The notes: a model not told the origin generated them from the letters alone. Positions 8,034 to 17,655 are shown, numbered from the stretch's first letter. The stretch is DNA of 64,000 nucleotides from JAUIAI01 sp041396685 (GCA_041396685.1 JAWKYD010000003.1:124001-188000), one strand, 5' to 3'. Numbers and translations: made by a program.

Positions 8034-10676
8034 TCAAACCACCAGATTCACGAGCTTGCCCGGCACCACGATGATCTTGCGCGCAGTCTTGCCCTGGCCG
8101 TGCCGCTCGAAGGCCTCGGTGGCCAGCGCGGCGGCCTCGATCGTGGCCTTGTCGGCATCGGCCGCCACCTCGAGCTGGCCGCGCACCTTGCCGTTGATCT
8201 GCAGCACCAGGCTGATGACGTCCTGCACGAGCGCCGCCGGCTCTACCTGCGGCCAGGCGGCATCGAGCAGATCGCCCGATTCGTCGCCGTAGCCCAGCGC
8301 CTGCCAGAGCTCGTGGCCGATGTGCGGCACGACCGGATACAACACGCGCAGCGTGATCGACAGCCCCTCGCGCACGACCGCGCGCAGCGCCGAGTCCGCG
8401 CTGGCCGGATCGCCGGCCTGCTCGAGCGCATTGAGCATCTTCATGCCGGCCGAGACCACCGTGTTGAACTGCAGGCGCTCGTAGTCGTAGTTCGCCTGGC
8501 TCAACACCTGATGCAACTCGCGGCGCAGATCGGCGGCTGCCCGCGGCAGGCCATCGGCGTCGACCGAGCGTGGCGCGTCGGCCAGCGCCGCACGCCACTG
8601 CGCGCTGAACTGCCAGAGCCGGCGCAGGAAGCGTGCGCCGCCTTCGACGCCGCTGTGCGACCAGGCCGCGCTCTGCTCGGGCGGACCGGCGAACATGGTG
8701 AACAGGCGTGCCGTGTCGGCGCCGTACTGCTCGATGATGTCGCCGGGCAGCACGACGTTGTTCTTGCTCTTGGACATCTTTTCGATGCCGCCCATCTGCA
8801 CCGGCTTGCCGTCGCTCTTGAGGCGGGCCGCCGTCGGTTTGCCGCGCTCGTCGAATTCCAGCTCGACGTCGGACGGGTAATACCAGCGCGTGCGACCGTC
8901 GCCCTCGACACGGTAGTAGCTCTCGTTGAGCAGCATGCCCTGCGTGAACAAATTCGAGAATGGCTCGTCGAAGCCCACCAGTCCGAGATCACGCATGACC
9001 TTGGTCCAGAAGCGGGCATAGAGCAGATGCAGGACCGCGTGCTCGATGCCGCCGATGTACTGGTCCATCGGCATCCAGTAGTTGGCGCGTGCATCGACCA
9101 TCGCATCGTTCGAGCCCGGGCTGCAATAGCGCATGTAGTACCAGGCCGAATCCACGAAGGTATCCATGGTGTCGGTCTCGCGCCGTGCGGGCTTGCCGCA
9201 GCTTGGGCACGTGGTCTTCAGGAAGCGCTCGTCGCGGGCCAGCGGATTGCCCGAACCGTCGGGCACGAGGTCCTCGGGCAGGCGCACCGGCAGGTCGTCG
9301 ACGGGCACCGGCACGGGCCCGCAATCGTCGCAATGGATGATCGGGATCGGGGTGCCCCAGTAGCGCTGGCGCGAGATTCCCCAGTCGCGCAGGCGCCACT
9401 GTACCTGCAGATCGCCAAGCCCCGCGGCCGACAGATCATTGGCCACGGCCCGGACCGCGTCGGCGAAGGCCATGCCGTCATAGCGGCCGGAGTGGATGCA
9501 GGTGCCCGTCTTGGCTTCGTACCAGGGCTGCCAGCGGGTGTCGTCGAAGGCCTGGCCGTCGACGTCGACGACCTGCCGGATCGGCAGGCCGTATTTCAGG
9601 GCGAACGCGAAGTCGCGTTCGTCGTGGGCGGGCACGCCCATCACGGCGCCGTCGCCGTAGCTCATCAGCACGTAGTTGCCGACCCACACCGGCACCGGAT
9701 CGCCGGTCAGCGGGTGGATGACGCTCTGGCCGGTCGGCATGCCGAGCTTCTCCGTTTCGGCGAGGTCGGCCTCCATGACCGAGCCCTGTCGGCAGGATTC
9801 GATGAATGCGCTCAGTTCGGCATTGCCGGCGGCCGCGGCCGCGGCGATCGGGTGCTCGGGCGCCACGGCGACGAAGGTGACCCCCATGATGGTGTCCGCG
9901 CGGGTCGTGAAAACGTACATCCGGCCATCCTGGATGGGCTGGCCGGCCGCATCGCTCAGCGTGTGCTCGAACGCGAAGCGCACGCCCTCGGAGCGTCCCA
10001 GCCAGTTCTCCTGCATGGTCTTGACCTGCTCGGGCCAGCCGAGCTTGGCGATGCAGTCGAGCAGCTCTTGCGCGTATTTCGTGATGGCCAGGTAATAGCC
10101 GGGGATCTCGCGCTTCTCGACGACCGCGCCCGTGCGCCAGCCGCGACCGTCGATGACCTGTTCGTTGGCCAGGACGGTCTGGTCGACCGGGTCCCAATTG
10201 ACGACCTGCGTCTTGCGATAGGCGATGCCGCGCTCGAGCATGCGCAGGAACATCCACTGGTTCCAGCGGTAGTAGTCGTCGTCGCAGGCGGCCAGTTCAC
10301 GATGCCAGTCGAAGGCCAGGCCCAGCGGCGCCATCTGCGCCTTCATGTCGGCGATGTTCTGGCGTGTCCACTTGGCCGGCGCCACGTTCTGTTCGATGGC
10401 GGCGTTTTCCGCCGGCAGTCCGAATGCATCCCAGCCCATCGGCGAAAGAACGTTGAAACCGTTCATTCGCTTATATCGATAAAGAACGTCGTTTATCGTG
10501 TAGTTGCGCACATGACCCATGTGCAGCTTGCCCGACGGATAGGGCAGCATCGAGCAGACGTAGAACTTGCCGTTCGGAAAGCGCGGATCGTTCTCGGTGG
10601 CGGCAAATGCATCGATGGCGGCCCAATGCGATTGGGCACTCGCTTCGACGACGCGGGGTTCGTACTTGTCCTTCAT
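8034..10676 (-). CDS. leuS: Leucyl-tRNA synthetase
   Basis: An 880-residue class Ia aminoacyl-tRNA synthetase that charges tRNA-Leu. The HIGH motif appears as HMGH (residues 52-55) and the KMSKS loop as KMSKSKN. A zinc-finger-like CPSCGK sits in the middle and a CP1 editing domain with TRADTIMGVTF is present. The C-terminus ends in the VQINGKVRG-type block. The ATG at 10676 fits the usual length. It is the first gene of a leuS-lptE-holA-proA run. A long open antisense frame over this gene is a GC-codon artefact. Confidence 0.98.
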   Translation of the reverse strand: MKDKYEPRVVEASAQSHWAAIDAFAATENDPRFPNGKFYVCSMLPYPSGKLHMGHVRNYTINDVLYRYKRMNGFNVLSPMGWDAFGLPAENAAIEQNVAPAKWTRQNIADMKAQMAPLGLAFDWHRELAACDDDYYRWNQWMFLRMLERGIAYRKTQVVNWDPVDQTVLANEQVIDGRGWRTGAVVEKREIPGYYLAITKYAQELLDCIAKLGWPEQVKTMQENWLGRSEGVRFAFEHTLSDAAGQPIQDGRMYVFTTRADTIMGVTFVAVAPEHPIAAAAAAGNAELSAFIESCRQGSVMEADLAETEKLGMPTGQSVIHPLTGDPVPVWVGNYVLMSYGDGAVMGVPAHDERDFAFALKYGLPIRQVVDVDGQAFDDTRWQPWYEAKTGTCIHSGRYDGMAFADAVRAVANDLSAAGLGDLQVQWRLRDWGISRQRYWGTPIPIIHCDDCGPVPVPVDDLPVRLPEDLVPDGSGNPLARDERFLKTTCPSCGKPARRETDTMDTFVDSAWYYMRYCSPGSNDAMVDARANYWMPMDQYIGGIEHAVLHLLYARFWTKVMRDLGLVGFDEPFSNLFTQGMLLNESYYRVEGDGRTRWYYPSDVELEFDERGKPTAARLKSDGKPVQMGGIEKMSKSKNNVVLPGDIIEQYGADTARLFTMFAGPPEQSAAWSHSGVEGGARFLRRLWQFSAQWRAALADAPRSVDADGLPRAAADLRRELHQVLSQANYDYERLQFNTVVSAGMKMLNALEQAGDPASADSALRAVVREGLSITLRVLYPVVPHIGHELWQALGYGDESGDLLDAAWPQVEPAALVQDVISLVLQINGKVRGQLEVAADADKATIEAAALATEAFERHGQGKTARKIIVVPGKLVNLVV

Positions 10677-11011
10677 GGATTCGGGTGCGGAAACGGAGAG
10701 CGCGGAGAGTTTAGCGGTCCCGCGCACGCTCCGGCGCGTCGGACCGGTCTCGAATGACCGTCGGCTGCCTACAACTTCAGCAACCGTCAGATTTGGGTAT
10801 AACGAATAGCCTATGCAAGAATTATCGCGGTGATCGGAAGTCCGTGTGGGACGAGATCGCCGAAAAGACAATCCGGGGGCTGGTCCGGGGGGTGGGTCGA
10901 CGGACTGGGCAGGTTGGTACCGCATTTCGCCGTGCCGACCCGAGATCCCGACGACGGCAGGCGGCAGCACCATTGTCGCATTCTCGCCGGCGTATGAGTG
11001 CGGGGGGACGT
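10677..11011. other. Divergent intergenic region leuS / iclR-type gene
   Basis: This 335-bp region separates leuS from the divergent IclR gene. An AT-richer patch at about 10790-10830, including a TATAAC hexamer at 10798-10803, is the best candidate for promoters. I see no convincing minus 35 box, RNA gene or attenuator. The part from 10840 to 11010 is GC-rich and featureless. Confidence 0.4.
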
Positions 11012-11833
11012 ATGAATTTCGAGGGCCTTGACATTCACGAGCCCGAATTGGCGGCACCGTTCGAGCTTTCGGCAGGCGCGCCGCCCAAAGGGTCGGCGTT
11101 GCTGCGTGCCATCGAGATCCTCGAGTTCGTCTCCCAGGCCGACAGGCAGCCGGCGCTGTCCGAGATCTGCCGCGCCGTCGATCTTCCCAAGGCCACGGTT
11201 TTCCGCATCCTGTCCACGCTCGAGCATGCCGGCTATATCGGTAAGGAGCCGGGCGCCAAACGTTACGGTTGCGGTGCCCGCCTGCACGACTTGTCGCTGC
11301 GGGTCTTGCAGCACTCGCCGGGCAGGGCGCCACGCCATGCGATCCTCGAGGAGTTGGTCGAGCAGATCGGCGAGACCTGCAATCTGACGGTGCCGGATTC
11401 GCATACGGTCATGTACATCGATCGCGTCGAGGCGGCCTGGCCGCTGCGGGTTGCCCTCGGCGTCGGCTCGCGCGTGCCGTTGTACGCCTCGGCGAGTGGC
11501 AAGCTGTTCCTCAGTCACATGTCCAAGCGCAGTCTCGAGCGTTTCGTGCACAGCACGCCGCTGGTGCGCTACACGGAAAAGACACTGACCGATCCCGGCG
11601 GGCTCATGCGAGCCCTGGATGACGTACGTCACCACGGTTACGCGATCGACGACGAAGAGTACCTGCACGGCATCCGCTGCCTGGCGGTGCCCGTGCGCGA
11701 CCGGGACGGGGCGGTCGTCGCGGCGCTGGCCGCGCACGGGCCGGTCAGCCGCATGGAGATCGGCCAGGTCATGACCTATCTGCCCGCGCTCCAGCGGGCA
11801 GCGCAGGACATCGGCCGCACCTTCGAGCGCTGA
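11012..11833 (+). CDS. IclR-family transcriptional regulator
   Basis: A 273-residue IclR regulator. An N-terminal winged helix (SALLRAIEILEFVSQ, then ALSEICRAVDLPKATVFRIL at about residues 24-65) is followed by the ligand-binding domain with LYASASGKLFLS and a C-terminal GIRCLAVPVRDRDG segment. IclR proteins sense small metabolites and control catabolic genes. I chose the ATG at 11012 because GGGGGG lies six bases upstream; an in-frame ATG at 10994 is possible. The aminotransferase gene 200 bp downstream is the likely target. Confidence 0.92.
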   Translation: MNFEGLDIHEPELAAPFELSAGAPPKGSALLRAIEILEFVSQADRQPALSEICRAVDLPKATVFRILSTLEHAGYIGKEPGAKRYGCGARLHDLSLRVLQHSPGRAPRHAILEELVEQIGETCNLTVPDSHTVMYIDRVEAAWPLRVALGVGSRVPLYASASGKLFLSHMSKRSLERFVHSTPLVRYTEKTLTDPGGLMRALDDVRHHGYAIDDEEYLHGIRCLAVPVRDRDGAVVAALAAHGPVSRMEIGQVMTYLPALQRAAQDIGRTFER

Positions 11834-12032
11834 GCGAGCGACCTGGCGGGCGCGCGACCCGCGGGGCGCGGCCCGGGGCCCGGTCGGCTGGCCGCGGATC
11901 CGGCCGACGGCCGGCATATCGCCGGCGTCGTCCGACGCCTTTCGGGCACAGGCCGCTTGGAGTACATTCGATCCTTTGCCCGCGCGTGCCTTGCCGCCAC
12001 CGTGCGGGCCGTTGCACGCTTTGGAGACCACC

Positions 12033-13355
12033 ATGGGCCACGCTGACCCGATCGTCGATAGCCAGATGCAGCCGTACTGGATGCCTTTTACGGCCAACAA
12101 GGAATTCAAGAAAGAACCGCGCATGGTCGAGCGCGCCGAGGGCATGTATCTGTTTACGCCCGAAGGCCGCAAGATCATCGACGCTTCCTCGGGTTTGTTC
12201 TGTGTTGCGGCCGGCCACTGCCGCCCCGAGATCTCCGAAGCGGTCTACGAGCAGCTCAAGACACTCGACTACTCGGCACCGTTTCTGCGCAGCCACCCCA
12301 AGGCCTTCGAACTGGCGGCCCGGGTGGCCGAGTACACGCCGGGTGATCTGAACCGCGTGTTCTTCGTCAATTCCGGCAGCGAGTCCGTGGACACCGCCAT
12401 GAAAATGGCGCTGATGTACCACCGGGTCCGCAAGGAACCGCAGCGCCAGATCTTCATCTCGCGCGAGCGCTCCTACCACGGTGTCAACTTCGGTGGCATG
12501 TCGCTGGCCGGCATGGTCAACAACCGGCGTTCGTTCGGTCTCGGCCTGGGCGGTGTCTATCACATGCGCCACACGCTGTTGCCCGAGAACAAGTTCAGTC
12601 GCGGCCAGCCGCAACACGGCAAGGAACTGGCCGACGATCTGCAACGTTTCTGTGATCTGTACGGTGGCGAGAACATCGCCGCGGTGTTCGTGGAGCCCAC
12701 GGCTGGTTCGTTCGGCTGCCTGCCGCCGCCGGTCGGCTACCTCGACCGGCTACGCGAGATCTGCGACGCCAATGGCATCCTGCTGGTGTTCGACGAAGTC
12801 ATCTGCGGCTGGGGTCGCATGGGGGCGCACTTCGGTGCCCAGGCCTTCGGCGTCACGCCCGACATCATGACCATGGCCAAGGCCATCACCAACGGCGCCC
12901 AGCCGATGGGTGCGGTGGTCGCGCGTGAAGGCATCTACGACGCGATCACCAACGCCGGGCCCGAGCGCGGTGTCGAGTTCTTCCACGGCTATACGTATTC
13001 CGGCCATCCGGCGGCGTGCGCGGCCGGCATCGCGATGATGGACATCTACGCCAAGGAGCGCCTGGCCGACAAGGCCGCCGCGCTGATGCCCAAGTTCGCC
13101 GACGCGATGCACGCGATGCAGGAATTCGGCTGCGTCAGCGACGTGCGCTCGATGGGCCTGCTGGCGGGCATCGAACTCAAGGCCGACGGCGCGCCGGGCG
13201 CCCGCGGGCATGCGGTGCAGAAGGCCTTGTTCGACCGTGGCCTGCACCAGAAGAACACCGGCGACGTGTTGCTGATTGCGCCGCCGCTGGTGGCCACCGA
13301 GGCCCACATCGACGAGATCACCGACCACCTGAAAGCGGTGTTGTCCACGCTTTGA
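12033..13355 (+). CDS. Class III omega-aminotransferase
   Basis: A 440-residue PLP-dependent fold-type I aminotransferase, closest in pattern to beta-alanine/omega-amino acid:pyruvate aminotransferases. The N-terminal QPYWMPFTANKEFK is typical of that subgroup. GSESVDTAMKMA binds the phosphate of PLP. LVFDEVICGWGRMG holds the conserved Asp, and MTMAKAITNGAQPMGAV carries the Schiff-base Lys. The ATG at 12033 follows TTGGAGACC. The donor substrate is not known. The upstream IclR regulator may control it. Confidence 0.92.
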   Translation: MGHADPIVDSQMQPYWMPFTANKEFKKEPRMVERAEGMYLFTPEGRKIIDASSGLFCVAAGHCRPEISEAVYEQLKTLDYSAPFLRSHPKAFELAARVAEYTPGDLNRVFFVNSGSESVDTAMKMALMYHRVRKEPQRQIFISRERSYHGVNFGGMSLAGMVNNRRSFGLGLGGVYHMRHTLLPENKFSRGQPQHGKELADDLQRFCDLYGGENIAAVFVEPTAGSFGCLPPPVGYLDRLREICDANGILLVFDEVICGWGRMGAHFGAQAFGVTPDIMTMAKAITNGAQPMGAVVAREGIYDAITNAGPERGVEFFHGYTYSGHPAACAAGIAMMDIYAKERLADKAAALMPKFADAMHAMQEFGCVSDVRSMGLLAGIELKADGAPGARGHAVQKALFDRGLHQKNTGDVLLIAPPLVATEAHIDEITDHLKAVLSTL

Positions 13356-13364
13356 GTCCGGCAC

Positions 13365-13402
13365 GGTCCGCAAGCCCGGGGCCGGCCCCGGGCTTGCGGA
13401 CC
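13365..13402. repeat. Perfect 38-bp palindrome
   Basis: Two 19-bp arms meet with no spacer; each arm reads GGTCCGCAAGCCCGGGGCC. It starts nine bases after the aminotransferase stop codon. As RNA it could fold only with an opened GC centre. It may be part of the terminator or a mobile repeat. Confidence 0.9.
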
Positions 13403-13417
13403 GATGCCGTGATCCTG

Positions 13418-13441
13418 ACGGCCCCGAATCGGGGCCGTTTC
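13418..13441 (+). terminator. Intrinsic terminator after the aminotransferase gene
   Basis: A 9-bp stem (ACGGCCCCG / CGGGGCCGT) with an AAT loop is followed by a short TT-rich run. It lies between two plus-strand genes and just after the 38-bp palindrome. Confidence 0.6.
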
Positions 13442-13526
13442 GCTTGGCCGGTCGGAAAGACCCGTGCGCCGGTCGGCTTCGTGCCGCGCTTATCATGAGC
13501 CGCTCGATCCACCGGAGACTACGCGC

Positions 13527-14831
13527 ATGAGCCATACCGGCATGGCTGAAGCGGGCGCGGGCGAGCGCGCTTCGGACGACGATTTCTTCGCCGCATTCGA
13601 GTTCGCATTTCCCGTCTACGAGATGGCCAAGCTGCGCCACAAGGCGCTGCACGACCGATCCGACCCGGCTTGGACGGGGCTCGATGTCTACTGGCATCAA
13701 GAGACCCTGGCCACCGCCGACGACCGCTGGGTGACCACACCGAACATCGACACCTTGTATTCGGTGGCCTGGGTCGACCTGGCGCAGGGACCTGTGCGGC
13801 TCACGATACCGCCGTCGGAAGGCCGCTACGTGAACCTGGCCCTTCTCGATGTCTACACGAACAATTTCGCCTGCCTGAGCCAGCGCGATGTCGGCTCCGG
13901 CGGCGCCGACCTGCTCCTGGTCGGGCCGACCTGGCCGGGCCCGCTGCCGGCGGATCAAAAAGTCATCCGTGCACCGTTCGACGACGTCATGCTGTTTGCG
14001 CGCACGCTGGTCGACGACGATGCCGATCTTCCCGCGGCACGCCGGGTGCAACACGGCTTTCGTGCAGCGGCGCTGGCTGCGCACGAGCCCGAGGCGATGA
14101 CGCCGGCCTTGATGCGAAGCGACGACGCTGGCAGGGACTTCGTCGCGTTGGTCGCGGCCGCCCTGTGTCGCAATCCGCCACCTCCCTACGAGTCGGACCA
14201 TCTGGCATTGCTCGAACGCGTCGGCTTGAGTGGTTCCGCTTCGGCGCAGCAGATCGAGCGCTGGTCGGCGCTCTTGCCAGGTTTTCTCGCGCGCATCCGG
14301 GAGAGTGCGCGCTCCGTCAACGTACCGATCGACCAGTGGACTTACTCGGCGCGCAACCTCGGCGATTTTGGCACTTCGTACCGGTTACGCGCGCTCACCG
14401 CGCTGCGCGGGCTGCTCGCCTTGCCGGCCAGCGAGGCCGTCTATCTGGGCACGGAGTTCGATGCCGACGACCGTGCGCTGCATGGCGAGAATCTCTATTG
14501 CCTCGATCTGCCGGACGAGGGCGTTCCGGCCGACGCCTTCTGGTCGCTGACGCTCTACGAGAAGATGCCCAGTGGCGCGAGTTTCCTCGCCCACAATCCG
14601 CTGAATCGCTACGCGTTCACCGATCGCAACTCGACCCTGCGCGTGGTAGACGGCCGCATCCCGGTCTGGGTGTCGCATCGGCGGCCGCCGGCCGCGCTCG
14701 AATCGAACTGGCTGCCGGCTCCGCCGGCGCCGTTTCGCCTGGCCCTGCGCGCCTATCATCCGCATCCCGACCTGCTTGCCGGGCGTTTCCGCATGAAGCC
14801 CGTGGTCAAAATGGAATCGTTCGAGAGCTGA
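13527..14831 (+). CDS. DUF1254/DUF1214 domain protein
   Basis: A 434-residue protein with an N-terminal DUF1254 region (VTTPNIDTLYSVAWVDL, GRYVNLALLDVYTNNFAC) and a C-terminal DUF1214 region (FWSLTLYEKMPSG, then the FLAHNPLNRYAF type). Members are common next to catabolic genes but have no firmly assigned reaction. There is no signal peptide, unlike many DUF1254 proteins. The ATG at 13527 follows an ACCGGAG ribosome site. It stands alone between two terminator-like structures and a minus-strand gene. Confidence 0.85.
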   Translation: MSHTGMAEAGAGERASDDDFFAAFEFAFPVYEMAKLRHKALHDRSDPAWTGLDVYWHQETLATADDRWVTTPNIDTLYSVAWVDLAQGPVRLTIPPSEGRYVNLALLDVYTNNFACLSQRDVGSGGADLLLVGPTWPGPLPADQKVIRAPFDDVMLFARTLVDDDADLPAARRVQHGFRAAALAAHEPEAMTPALMRSDDAGRDFVALVAAALCRNPPPPYESDHLALLERVGLSGSASAQQIERWSALLPGFLARIRESARSVNVPIDQWTYSARNLGDFGTSYRLRALTALRGLLALPASEAVYLGTEFDADDRALHGENLYCLDLPDEGVPADAFWSLTLYEKMPSGASFLAHNPLNRYAFTDRNSTLRVVDGRIPVWVSHRRPPAALESNWLPAPPAPFRLALRAYHPHPDLLAGRFRMKPVVKMESFES

Positions 14832-14902
14832 CAGCCTGTTGGTTGGTCCGGCGCCGGTCTGCCGTTATGGCCCCTGAGGAATGACATCGTGCCCGACCCG
14901 GG

Positions 14903-15352
14903 TCAGTCGATGAGTGACTTGCGCATCAAGCTCGCGTCACTCGGGCAAAGCGACGAGAACTCGGCGGTCGTGCGAATCGACAGCGGGGCCCGGTCGCGGG
15001 CGATCGTCTCGTACCCTAGCGACTCGAACCAGGTGCGCGCCGTGTTCGTGAGCAGGAAAAGTTCGACGATGCCCAGCTGGCGAGCGTGGTTCTCGGCCTG
15101 TCGCACGAGTCGTTTACCGCAGCCGACACCGCGGGCGCGCTCAGCCACCGCCAACGAACGCAGCAGGCCGACCGTACCGTGCACCTCGACCCCGACGATG
15201 CCGGCCGGATGGGTTTCGGCGCCGCAACCGAAGAAATGCTGGAAGTGCCCTGCTGAGAGATCTTCGACGGGCAGGCCGCATTCGGCCAGCAAGGCTTTGG
15301 CGGGCATTTCCGGCGGGTCGGCAAAGATGTTCAGGGTCGGCATGGTCATCAT
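14903..15352 (-). CDS. arsN2: Arsenic-resistance-type N-acetyltransferase ArsN2
   Basis: A 149-residue GNAT protein that matches the ArsN2 pattern: a GLLRSLAVAERARGVGCG acetyl-CoA loop, LFLLTNTARTWFESLGYE, and the diagnostic end with RAPLSIRTTAEFSSLCP. ArsN2 genes normally sit in ars operons, but no arsR, arsB or arsC is visible here, so the link to arsenic comes from family only. The start is the first ATG of an ATGATG pair at 15352; ATG 15349 or 15343 would serve equally. Confidence 0.8.
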   Translation of the reverse strand: MMTMPTLNIFADPPEMPAKALLAECGLPVEDLSAGHFQHFFGCGAETHPAGIVGVEVHGTVGLLRSLAVAERARGVGCGKRLVRQAENHARQLGIVELFLLTNTARTWFESLGYETIARDRAPLSIRTTAEFSSLCPSDASLMRKSLID

Positions 15353-15521
15353 CGGGATGGACGGGCGGACGGATCGTCTTCGAGCGTCAGCCTACGGCAG
15401 CGGCAGCACCTTGCCAATGCGCTCGTCGGATTTGATCGTGGGGTCATGCGGCGTCCTCGGGGAGCGCCATGGGGGCGATGCGCGTGCGTAGAATGCGCGG
15501 CAAGCTCCTCGCCGGTGGCTG

Positions 15522-16130
15522 ATGGAACGCCCGTTGCTCGAACTGCACGGCCTTCGTGCCCTGAATCTGAAGCCCGTCGATCTGTCCGTGGCCGCGGGCC
15601 AGTGTCTGGCCATCATGGGCGACTCGGGGTCCGGCAAGTCGCTGCTGCTGCGTGCGATTGCGGATCTCGATCCGCACGACGGCGATGCCGCCGTCGATGG
15701 CCGTTGGTGCCGGTCGATGCCGGCCACCGAGTGGCGGCGCATGGTTTCCTACGTTCCGGCCGAGTCGGGTTGGTGGGCCGAGCGGGTTCGCGAGCACTTC
15801 GCCGCGGATGCCGACCTGCCGTCGATGCTGGCATCGCTCAGGCTCAAGGCGGCCCTGGCCGAGAGCGCCGTCACGCAATTGTCGACCGGCGAGCGCCAGC
15901 GGCTGGCCTTGTTGCGGGCACTGCGGCCCGGCGTGCGTGTCATGTTGCTGGATGAGCCGACCTCGGGCCTGGACGAGGGCAGTACGGCGGCGGTCGAGGC
16001 CTGGCTGGGCAAGGTGCTGGCGCGCGGCCTGTGTGTCCTGCTGGTCACTCACAGCGCGGCTCAGGCGGCGCGGATGGCGGTTCGCCGCGTCCTCCTGGCC
16101 GATGGCGCACTTTGGGAAGCGCCGCCATGA
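15522..16130 (+). CDS. fetA: ABC exporter ATP-binding protein, FetA/YbbL type
   Basis: A 202-residue ABC ATPase with Walker A GDSGSGKSLLL (about residue 32), signature LSTGERQRLALLRAL and Walker B VMLLDEPTSGLD. The compact size and the coupled UPF0014 permease gene (ATGA overlap at 16127-16130) point to the FetAB family, an iron or metal exporter with oxidative-stress functions in E. coli. The permease partner is truncated, so the exporter may not work. Confidence 0.82.
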   Translation: MERPLLELHGLRALNLKPVDLSVAAGQCLAIMGDSGSGKSLLLRAIADLDPHDGDAAVDGRWCRSMPATEWRRMVSYVPAESGWWAERVREHFAADADLPSMLASLRLKAALAESAVTQLSTGERQRLALLRALRPGVRVMLLDEPTSGLDEGSTAAVEAWLGKVLARGLCVLLVTHSAAQAARMAVRRVLLADGALWEAPP

Positions 16131-16816
16131 ATCCGCCCTCGATCGGTTTCGGCGCGCTGTCGCTGGTGGCCCTGCTGGTGCTCGCCAGCGCGGGTTTGTC
16201 GCTCTGGCTGCAACTGGGCCTCGCGCGCAGCCTGATCATCGCGTCACTGCGTACCGTGCTTCAGTTGCTGCTGGTCGGGCTGGTCCTGCAATGGGTGTTC
16301 GCGCTGCAGTCGCCGGCCCTGATCGTGGCCGTGCTGGTGCTGATGCTTGCGCTCGCCAGCCGCGAGATCTGGTCGCGGCAGGAACGGCGCCTGAGCGGCG
16401 GTTGGACGCTCTGGATCGGCAGTGGCAGCACCATCGCCGCGACGGTGGCGGCGACAGCGCTCGGCGTTGCGGCGCTTCGGCCCGACCTTGTTTTCGATGC
16501 CACGGTGCTGGTGCCTTTGCTCGGCATCGTGCTCGGCAACGTAATGAACGGGGTCAGCCTGAGTCTGAATACCTTCCACACCGGTGTCGTTCGCGATCGT
16601 GCTGCCATCGAGGCGCGGCTGGCGCTTGGCGCGACGCGCGACGAAGCCCTGCGGGCCACCCAGCTGCGGGCATTGCGTAGCGGTCTGATTCCGATCGTGA
16701 ACCAGATGTCGGCAGCCGGCATCATCACCTTGCCGGGCATGATGACCGGTCAGGATTCGTCCGGCACGGACAGCGTTTCCTTCTCCGTGAGCATCATGGC
16801 GACGTTCTGGTCGTAA
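16127..16816 (+). pseudogene. fetB: FetB/YbbM-type permease, 3'-truncated
   Basis: A UPF0014 membrane protein with several hydrophobic helices and the family motifs VLQLLLVGLVLQWVF, GNVMNGVSLSLNTF and ITLPGMMTGQ. Family identity stops exactly at GMMTGQ (about residue 209, base 16753). The last 20 codons read antisense into the neighbouring aspartoacylase gene and look unrelated to FetB. Full-length members are about 260 residues, so roughly the last helix is missing. A deletion or rearrangement has joined fetB tail-to-tail with the aspartoacylase gene. Function is doubtful. Confidence 0.75.
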
Positions 16817-17643
16817 TAGGCCGCCTCGTTGATGAAGACCGGATACCGTGGTCCGGGGCCGTCGTAGCGAATCGTCTCGCCGTTCAAGGTTCGAAACAGC
16901 GGGTCACCGGGATTCAGCGCTCGGTAGTCGGCGCCCTGCAGCGATTCGTGGACCATCGCATCCTTGGTGCGGCCCTCGCCGGGGTAGGTGAGCACCTCGC
17001 AGAAACGGAACACCTCGACCGTTGCAGGCAGGTCGGGCGTGGTGTTCGTGTTGCGCCCATGGACGAAGTCGAGCGCGTGTCCGACGACGCGGCGCGACAG
17101 ATCGTAGACATCGAAACGCAGCACGCCCTGGGGCACCGGGCCGATCTCGACGCCCAGGCAGTGGCGCGCGATCGAGCCCAGGTAGGGCGGGTCACCGTCG
17201 GCCGTCGGGATCAGGTGGATGCGTGCCTGCGGCACGCGGGCCGTGATGTAGGCGGCCAGACGCAGGCTGAAGGCATCGCGTTGCTGCACGATGAGCATCG
17301 CCGCGCAGTCGCTGGTCGAGGTGTGCAGGTCGATCAGGAAGTCGGTCTTGGGCGCGTGCTTGGGCCCGAGCCGCTCATCGAGGCTGACGGCACGGCCGAT
17401 CTCGTAGGACGGGGAATCCGTGTCGCGCAGGTTGGTCTCGGCAAAGCTGCGGTTCAGATCGTGGTCGATGAAGCGCCGGTTCTCCGCGAAGGCCTTCGGA
17501 TTGCCGAGCACCAGCCGCGTGGCCAGCCCCGGCCGGTCCACCTCGTGCGGATGACGCTGCCAGTGCCGCAGCAGGTGCGGGCCGGTGATTTCGTTGCCGT
17601 GCGTGCCGCCGACGATGGCGACGGTTCGGATGGGCCGGATCAT
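16750..17643 (-). CDS. Aspartoacylase / succinylglutamate desuccinylase family hydrolase
   Basis: A 297-residue zinc carboxypeptidase-fold deacylase. GGTHGNEITG gives the H15-x-x-E18 zinc ligands, DHDLNRSF the substrate Arg, and IDLHTSTSD the next motif. The C-terminal YPVFINEAAYYDQNVA matches animal and bacterial aspartoacylases more closely than AstE. The likely reaction is release of acetate from N-acetyl-aspartate or similar. It is full length although its 3' end abuts the truncated fetB. The upstream SRPBCC gene is 12 bp away in the same direction. Confidence 0.85.
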   Translation of the reverse strand: MIRPIRTVAIVGGTHGNEITGPHLLRHWQRHPHEVDRPGLATRLVLGNPKAFAENRRFIDHDLNRSFAETNLRDTDSPSYEIGRAVSLDERLGPKHAPKTDFLIDLHTSTSDCAAMLIVQQRDAFSLRLAAYITARVPQARIHLIPTADGDPPYLGSIARHCLGVEIGPVPQGVLRFDVYDLSRRVVGHALDFVHGRNTNTTPDLPATVEVFRFCEVLTYPGEGRTKDAMVHESLQGADYRALNPGDPLFRTLNGETIRYDGPGPRYPVFINEAAYYDQNVAMMLTEKETLSVPDES

Positions 17644-17655
17644 CGATGCGGGACC

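Noticed and set aside
7875..10757. A 960-codon open frame on the plus strand
   Set aside because: It lies antisense to leuS, is Arg/His/Asp-rich and has no motif; it is a shadow of high-GC codon use.
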